Assembly (NCBI GenBank): GCA_029262995.1
Contig: JAJCYH010000025.1
Span: 16,256 to 80,255 of the forward strand
DNA: 64,000 bases
Source of the DNA: Saprospiraceae bacterium
GTDB lineage: Bacteria; Bacteroidota; Bacteroidia; Chitinophagales; Saprospiraceae
Reading direction: 5' to 3'
Position 1 is the first letter of the stretch, and every line of letters begins with the position of its first letter. The position numbers and the translations under genes were made by a program. Shown here piece by piece: positions 58,790-64,000 of the stretch. The notes under the pieces were generated by a model. That model saw only the letters and a program-made list of their open reading frames with translations, ran no database searches and was not told the origin of the DNA.

Positions 58790-58880
58790 AACTTACTATA
58801 GGCATTAATGATTAGCTAAGATATTAAAACTAATTTATATATGTATTTATTAAGAACCCATTATTAGTCCTAGAGACAAA

Positions 58881-61568
58881 TTAGAAACTAAGCTTGTAAG
58901 AAAGCGTAGGCAGAACGGGCAACAAGGTGACATCTTCAAAACGGATAGGGCCGATAGGATCAGTCAAGTCAACAACGACTTCCCTGTAAAAAGCATTTTG
59001 ACGATTATAAACGTTATAGAGCCCAATTGTAAAAACGGAATTCCCCCAGGAGTAGTTATTTCTAAAATTAAAACCAAAATCCAATCTGTGGTAATCTGGA
59101 AGCAAAGCATTATTGATGCCCTCATAAACCAAAACTAGAGTAGGGTCACTTCCATTCTCTGAATACTCAAAATAACGAGCTCCAGATGGCATGGTTACCG
59201 GTGTTCCTGATGCATATTGCCAATTGATCGCAAAATCAAGGTTGGGGTTAAGCTTATGAACCACAGAAGCATGAAGAATATGTCTTCTGTCAAATCTGAA
59301 TCTAAACCTGTCACCGTTATTAATCTGATCAAATTGCCTATCTGACCATGATAATGTATAGGCTAGATTGAAGTTGGTTTTACCGTGGCCTTTATTAAAA
59401 GTAACTTCCATACCATAGGCTCTTCCCTCTCCTATTGGAATTTGAGATTCCCAATTAGAATTTTCTGATATATCAATCAGCTCTTCATTACCGTATCTTG
59501 TAAGGTTTTGCATTTCCTTTAAAAAGAATTCGATGCCTATCAATCCAAGATTTTGAGTTTTAAAGAAATGACCTGTGGAGACCATCCATGATCTCTCCGG
59601 TGCCAACTTATCTGTCGATGGCAGCCACACCTCAATTGGTACTCCAAGTCCTGTATTCACAAGCGAGTGCAAAAACTGTCCTGCTCTACCCCACGATGCT
59701 TTAAACGTATAATTCTCAGAACCTGTACTGAACAAGATTCTAGGTTGAGGAATGTGATATTCCGTATTTTTTGCTTTTACGTACAAATGATTATAACCCA
59801 GATTTAACCTTGTGTAAGGGCCCCATTTAAATTCATCTGAAATGAAAAACTCATATTCCTCAGAGGCAAGGTCAGGGCTTTGGATTTGCTTCTGGAGATC
59901 TGATTCTAAAATAGGTGTATCGAATAATGTCAAGGAATCGGATTGATCAACCAATAATAAAGAAGGGCTGAAAATATGCTTAACATAGGCAGCTCCAAAC
60001 TTGATATGTTGTCTAGCATTGGGTATGTAATCAAATTCTAACCTATTTCCAATATCCTGTATCCTACTTTGGTACATTCCTGCCTCATAAATTGAACTTA
60101 ATATATTGGATTGTAACTTATCTCGAATTTCCAATCTATCATGATCGAAAGTACTAAATTTGTAATCCGAAGAATATATTGAAGCATTCACAAACATCTT
60201 GTGTGACAAGCGCCAATTCCAACGTACCGATGCCAATGTATTGCCCGTATTCCAGTTTACTTCATCTCGGTCAAGAAACCTAAAGTCTCCATCTTCCGAT
60301 CTTGTTGTTACATCAGAATCAAATTGATCACTTCCATTGTAGTAACTGAAATAGATTTTGGAATTCTTCCCTAGGCTAAAGTTTAGTTTAGCATTAAGGT
60401 CATAAAAATAAAAATTGGTTCTTCCTTCTTTATCGATGCGCCTATTTAGTGCTTCTGTTGCTGAACCGATCCAAGGATCTACAAAAGTTCTACGGGCAGA
60501 AACCAAAAAAGAGGCTTTATCCTTTATAATGGGGCCTTCTATACTTGCTTTTGCTGTAAATAACCCGACGCCAACATTAGCATGTAATTCTTTGAAATTC
60601 CCTTCTCTTGTTCGGATATCCAAAATTGAAGATAATCTCCCAGAATAATGTGCGGGGATTGTTCCTTTATACAAGTTAGCACTCTTAATTACATCTGAAT
60701 TGAATATAGAAAAAAGCCCAAAGGCATGCTGAGCGCCATAGACGGGTATGCCATCGAACAATATCAGGTTTTGATTCTCTGATCCTCCCCTGACACTTAT
60801 ACCACCAAAGCCATCAGCACCCGAAGAGACACCAGCAGACGTTAATGCAGCACGTATCACATCTGGTTCTCCTGCTAGTGGAAGTGTTCTTTTAATTCTG
60901 TCAAGAGACATATTGGAAACACTTACAAGTTCATTTTCTTTATGAACAAGAGGCTTTATCTTCAATTCAGATATTACAATTTCGCGCAAGTAATTAGACG
61001 GCTGTAAACTGATATTGACTGTTGTATCTTTTTTAAGCTGCAGCTCTATAATTTCACGTTCAAAACCCAGATAGGAAATGTAAATCCGTTGTGTTCCTTT
61101 TGGCAAGGTTAAGCTGTAAAATCCAAAATTATTGGTAAAGGCAATTTCAGAGTTGTCAAAGGTATAAAGGTGTGCATCAATTAGTGCTTCCCCAGATTGA
61201 CCATCTAGTACATATCCAGAAAAACTAATTCTATCTTCTGCGTCACTAAGTTGATTCCTTACTATGGACAGTTGATTGCCGACAATTTTATATTTTAACT
61301 TATGAGCTTCAATCAGGTAATCTAACACCTTACCCAGTCGCTCGTTTCTTACTGAAAGGTCGACTAGTGAGTCTGAAGGTATGATTTGATCTTGCCAAGC
61401 CAAAGTTACGCCTGATAATTCACTGAGATCAAACAATACATTCCTCAGTGTTTTTTGCTCGCAAGAATAGTCTATTATCTTTTCGTCAGGAATAATGCGT
61501 TGTGCATTCCCTTCGGAATAGATTCCAAGAAAGATTAGGAGGATTATGGATTTTTTAAAAAAAGGCAT
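58881..61568 (-). CDS. TonB-dependent receptor with N-terminal STN (FecA-like signalling) domain
   Basis: KIIDYSCEQKTLRNVLFDLSELSGVTLAWQDQII (STN), then carboxypeptidase-like domain and plug EPDVIRAALTSAGVSSGADGFGGISVRGGSENQNLILFDGIPVYG. Confidence 0.92.
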   Translation of the reverse strand: MPFFKKSIILLIFLGIYSEGNAQRIIPDEKIIDYSCEQKTLRNVLFDLSELSGVTLAWQDQIIPSDSLVDLSVRNERLGKVLDYLIEAHKLKYKIVGNQLSIVRNQLSDAEDRISFSGYVLDGQSGEALIDAHLYTFDNSEIAFTNNFGFYSLTLPKGTQRIYISYLGFEREIIELQLKKDTTVNISLQPSNYLREIVISELKIKPLVHKENELVSVSNMSLDRIKRTLPLAGEPDVIRAALTSAGVSSGADGFGGISVRGGSENQNLILFDGIPVYGAQHAFGLFSIFNSDVIKSANLYKGTIPAHYSGRLSSILDIRTREGNFKELHANVGVGLFTAKASIEGPIIKDKASFLVSARRTFVDPWIGSATEALNRRIDKEGRTNFYFYDLNAKLNFSLGKNSKIYFSYYNGSDQFDSDVTTRSEDGDFRFLDRDEVNWNTGNTLASVRWNWRLSHKMFVNASIYSSDYKFSTFDHDRLEIRDKLQSNILSSIYEAGMYQSRIQDIGNRLEFDYIPNARQHIKFGAAYVKHIFSPSLLLVDQSDSLTLFDTPILESDLQKQIQSPDLASEEYEFFISDEFKWGPYTRLNLGYNHLYVKAKNTEYHIPQPRILFSTGSENYTFKASWGRAGQFLHSLVNTGLGVPIEVWLPSTDKLAPERSWMVSTGHFFKTQNLGLIGIEFFLKEMQNLTRYGNEELIDISENSNWESQIPIGEGRAYGMEVTFNKGHGKTNFNLAYTLSWSDRQFDQINNGDRFRFRFDRRHILHASVVHKLNPNLDFAINWQYASGTPVTMPSGARYFEYSENGSDPTLVLVYEGINNALLPDYHRLDFGFNFRNNYSWGNSVFTIGLYNVYNRQNAFYREVVVDLTDPIGPIRFEDVTLLPVLPTLSYKLSF

Positions 61569-61633
61569 CTCTTATTGAAAGATCTTGGATAATGTAATTT
61601 TGCTTGCTTGGTTTTTGGGAGCTTAAGTAATTT

Positions 61634-62773
61634 TTAATTGGATTTTATATCACTGACTTCAATTTTTCGCAATCCTTTTCGTCTGATGGTCATCTCAATC
61701 GACTCATGTAGCAAATCAAGGCAGTCATTCAGATTATTAGACATAGATAAAGTGGCAGTAAAATTGATATTCTCCATAGAGGAATTATCAGTAAGTTCAA
61801 CATCAACACCATAAAACCTTTCAATATTCTTGAATACATCTTCAAGAGTTGTATTGTCAAATACCAAAATGCCTTTATGCCATTTATAAGGATTAAGCTT
61901 TGGCTTATCTGCTTGGCTTAAGGTCTTATTATTTTTATTAAACACTGCCCTTTCTCCCGCTTTAATGATATACGCATTATTCTGACCATCATAAAGTACT
62001 AGGAATCCTTTTTGGACGTCAATCGTAACTATATTTTCATCTGTATAATTTTGCAAATTGAAAGCTGCATTGCGAGTACCTACTGAAACATTGTCACTTA
62101 ATCCAAGGAAAGCCTGGCTTTCGTTTATTGATTTCAATTCAAAAAAGCCCTGACCAGAAAAATCTTCTATTATATAATTCTTTTCTGCTGGCTCAAACAA
62201 TGACGCTACAGGGGAATATAATTGACTACTAGAATTAATTAAATTTTCATGCTTTTTATCCTCTAAAATCGTAAAGAGCTTTTCGTAGTCTTGTTTTTGA
62301 TTATCGGAAAGCATAGAAGATGCGCCTAGCATATAACCAGACTCAGGTGCCAAAGTCAAGGAAGAGAATTCATCCAGCTGCATGGTCATTACATGCATAT
62401 TATCATTTGTAATTCGCTGGCTAGCAAAAATGCCAGAAAAATAAATTAAAGTGATAAGGCTTATTACGAATAAAATAAGGATAGGAAGCTTAATTGAAAA
62501 ACTTAGCTTCTTTTTGGCTAAAGCCTCTAGAACAGAAGGCTCTGCTTTAGGTATATCATATGTTCTTGTAAAGTTTTGGAAAGCAGCATCGGTATTTACA
62601 GACATACCCTGTTTGTATTGGCCAGAAAGATTCCAAACAGATTTGAAGTCATCCATTAATGCGGAATTGTCCTTGCTCGTATTTAACCATGAACTCAGGT
62701 CCTTCAATTGAGATGCATCAAGTTCCTTGCTTAATTTTCGGGTGATTAGAGATATGTAAAATTCCTTGTTCAT
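61634..62773 (-). CDS. FecR-family anti-sigma factor
   Basis: Single TM; IDVQKGFLVLYDGQNNAYIIKAGERAVFNKNNKTLS; C-terminal secretin/TonB-short-like LEDVFKNIERFYGVDVEL. Confidence 0.9.
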   Translation of the reverse strand: MNKEFYISLITRKLSKELDASQLKDLSSWLNTSKDNSALMDDFKSVWNLSGQYKQGMSVNTDAAFQNFTRTYDIPKAEPSVLEALAKKKLSFSIKLPILILFVISLITLIYFSGIFASQRITNDNMHVMTMQLDEFSSLTLAPESGYMLGASSMLSDNQKQDYEKLFTILEDKKHENLINSSSQLYSPVASLFEPAEKNYIIEDFSGQGFFELKSINESQAFLGLSDNVSVGTRNAAFNLQNYTDENIVTIDVQKGFLVLYDGQNNAYIIKAGERAVFNKNNKTLSQADKPKLNPYKWHKGILVFDNTTLEDVFKNIERFYGVDVELTDNSSMENINFTATLSMSNNLNDCLDLLHESIEMTIRRKGLRKIEVSDIKSN

Positions 62774-62796
62774 GATTACTGTTATAATGACACAAT

Positions 62797-63375
62797 TTAT
62801 AAGAGGATACCCCTATCAGAGCTATTCATTTTTTCGGCGTTTTTGAAGTTAATCATCTCTTCTCTGAGTATTCGCAAAGCTTTTGACATTTGGTTCTCTA
62901 CTGTTTTGACAGAAATTTCCATTTTAGCGGCTACTTCTTTATAACTTAATTGCTCAAATCTGTTTAACACAAAAACCAATCTACACTTCTTGGGCAATGA
63001 ATCTATCACCTTGTGTAAATAAGCTACGAGCTCATTATATTCCATCTGCTCTTGAGAATTGGATTCATTATCACCCAATTCATAGTTAATATCGTCCGTA
63101 TCTACAAATCCTCGTTGGCTTTTCAGTTTGTTTAATGACCTGTTGTACACAGATCTCTTCAAATAGCCAATAATAGATTCAATATTAAGGTCAGCAGCTT
63201 TTTTATAGAGTTCAAAAAGAACTTCTTGGACGATATCTTCCGCCAAACTCAAATCTCTGGTTATTCTTACGGCAGTCAGACAAAGCGTTTCATAATATTG
63301 TTTAAAGATCAACTCAATGCCTGCTGAGCTGTCTTGATTAAATATTGCAAGTAATTCTTTATCTGTGTAAGTCAA
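62797..63375 (-). CDS. ECF-type RNA polymerase sigma factor
   Basis: GIELIFKQYYETLCLTAVRITRDLSLAEDIVQEVLFELYK and LNRFEQLSYKEVAAKMEISVKTVENQMSKALRILRE. Confidence 0.94.
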   Translation of the reverse strand: MTYTDKELLAIFNQDSSAGIELIFKQYYETLCLTAVRITRDLSLAEDIVQEVLFELYKKAADLNIESIIGYLKRSVYNRSLNKLKSQRGFVDTDDINYELGDNESNSQEQMEYNELVAYLHKVIDSLPKKCRLVFVLNRFEQLSYKEVAAKMEISVKTVENQMSKALRILREEMINFKNAEKMNSSDRGILL

Positions 63376-63610
63376 TTAATAGATATATGCTGCCAAATTT
63401 AGCGAAAAAAATATACATATCCCATTTCTGTTATATGTAATTATAACTTATTCAGTATTATCGATATTAAAAATATTTATATTTAAAAATATCACATACA
63501 ATCTTCAATATTTATTTTCTCATAGTATTTTATATTGTTTTGATTAATACTATTTTTGCCTTCCCTAAACGATGAAAGGCTTTAATAAGTCTTATATTTA
63601 AAATTAAATG

Positions 63611-63684
63611 GTGGTTGTAGCTCAGTTGGTTAGAGCATCGGTTTGTGGTATCGAGGGTCGCGGGTTCGAATCCCGTCTTCCACC
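63611..63684 (+). tRNA. tRNA-His (GTG)
   Basis: GTGGTTGTAGCTCAGTTGGTTAGAGCATCGGTTTGTGGTATCGAGGGTCGCGGGTTCGAATCCCGTCTTCCACC; anticodon GTG; a G at -1 is present at 63610. Confidence 0.92.
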
Positions 63685-63687
63685 CTA

Positions 63688-63732
63688 CTGACGCAAAAAA
63701 AGAGATCCTTTGTGGTCTCTTTTTTTGGTCAG
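63688..63732 (+). repeat. Hairpin repeat unit 1 downstream of tRNA-His (terminator-like)
   Basis: CTGACGCAAAAAAAGAGATCC-TTTGT-GGTCTCTTTTTTTGGTCAG near-perfect inverted repeat. Confidence 0.7.
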
Positions 63733-63756
63733 CATGGGCTGACCCGCGGAAGTAGT

Positions 63757-63788
63757 GCTGACGCAAAAATGATTTCTTTTTGGTCAGC
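63757..63788 (+). repeat. Hairpin repeat unit 2, sharing outer arms with unit 1
   Basis: GCTGACGCAAAAATGATTTCTTTTTGGTCAGC; outer arms repeat those of unit 1. Confidence 0.7.
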
Positions 63789-63849
63789 ATTATCATATAA
63801 GATTGCGAAATGAAGTGAAGAAAGCCTCGGCAGTATTATACAATCTAAT

Positions 63850-64000
63850 ATGGAGTTTCACGTCTATATACTATATTCTCATAAACTCAATCGGTTTTAC
63901 ATCGGTCAAACCACAAATCTTGCAAATAGATTAGAAGAGCATAATAAAGGCCAATCTTCTTATACATCTAAAGGCACTCCTTGGATACTTATTTGGTCTA
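63850..64000 (+). CDS. GIY-YIG nuclease family protein, truncated by window end
   Basis: Manual translation MEFHVYILYSHKLNRFYIGQTTNLANRLEEHNKGQSSYTSKGTPWILIWS: VYIL...FYIGQT...RLEEHN matches GIY-YIG. Confidence 0.88.
   Translation, partial: MEFHVYILYSHKLNRFYIGQTTNLANRLEEHNKGQSSYTSKGTPWILIWS

Noticed and set aside
63611-63684. Apparent T-T mismatches in the tRNA-His acceptor stem (positions 5:68 and 6:67 by my alignment)
   Set aside because: May be a lineage trait or an alignment artefact by eye; all other tRNA-His features are normal, so I do not claim a defective gene.
63530-63796. 88-aa minus-strand ORF (…TGFEPATLDTTNRCSNQLSYNH…)
   Set aside because: Antisense translation of tRNA-His and the hairpin repeats, a classic spurious ORF.

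Overview
AT-rich Bacteroidota chromosome segment, probably Saprospiraceae/Cytophaga-like. Supporting signs are T9SS-type C-terminal tails, TonB receptor/FecR/ECF-sigma clusters, weak Shine-Dalgarno sequences, DUF4249 and DUF3810. Positions 1..~8770 are the right-hand end of an integrative element abutting the 3' end of an initiator tRNA-Met gene (8775..8847, minus). It carries a tyrosine integrase, an HTH/excisionase-like protein, a probable replication protein, a small protein resembling terminase-small-subunit/DUF5681 proteins, and a tightly packed cargo of C5-cytosine methyltransferase + NERD-nuclease/SF1-helicase + a third protein truncated by the window edge. I read this as a candidate phage-satellite-like island carrying a possibly undescribed defence module. 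The rest is mostly chromosomal. It contains housekeeping genes (rpe, lepA, ltaE, etfAB, dapF, xseAB, trxA, pfkA, cutA, PPK2), two ECF-sigma/TonB-receptor style clusters, and tRNA-Ser and tRNA-His. Several accessory items stand out: a Kunitz/BPTI-like lipoprotein, a secreted dikinase-like protein with glucan-water-dikinase domain order paired with a serine hydrolase, a large cohesin/dockerin/T9SS protein, an anti-sigma/beta-barrel-like fusion, a thioredoxin-fold protein with CxxC replaced by SxxS, an isolated 55-aa ORF flanked by terminators, and a hairpin-repeat/GIY-YIG unit beside tRNA-His. All family assignments come from reading the sequence and motifs; no database search was run.
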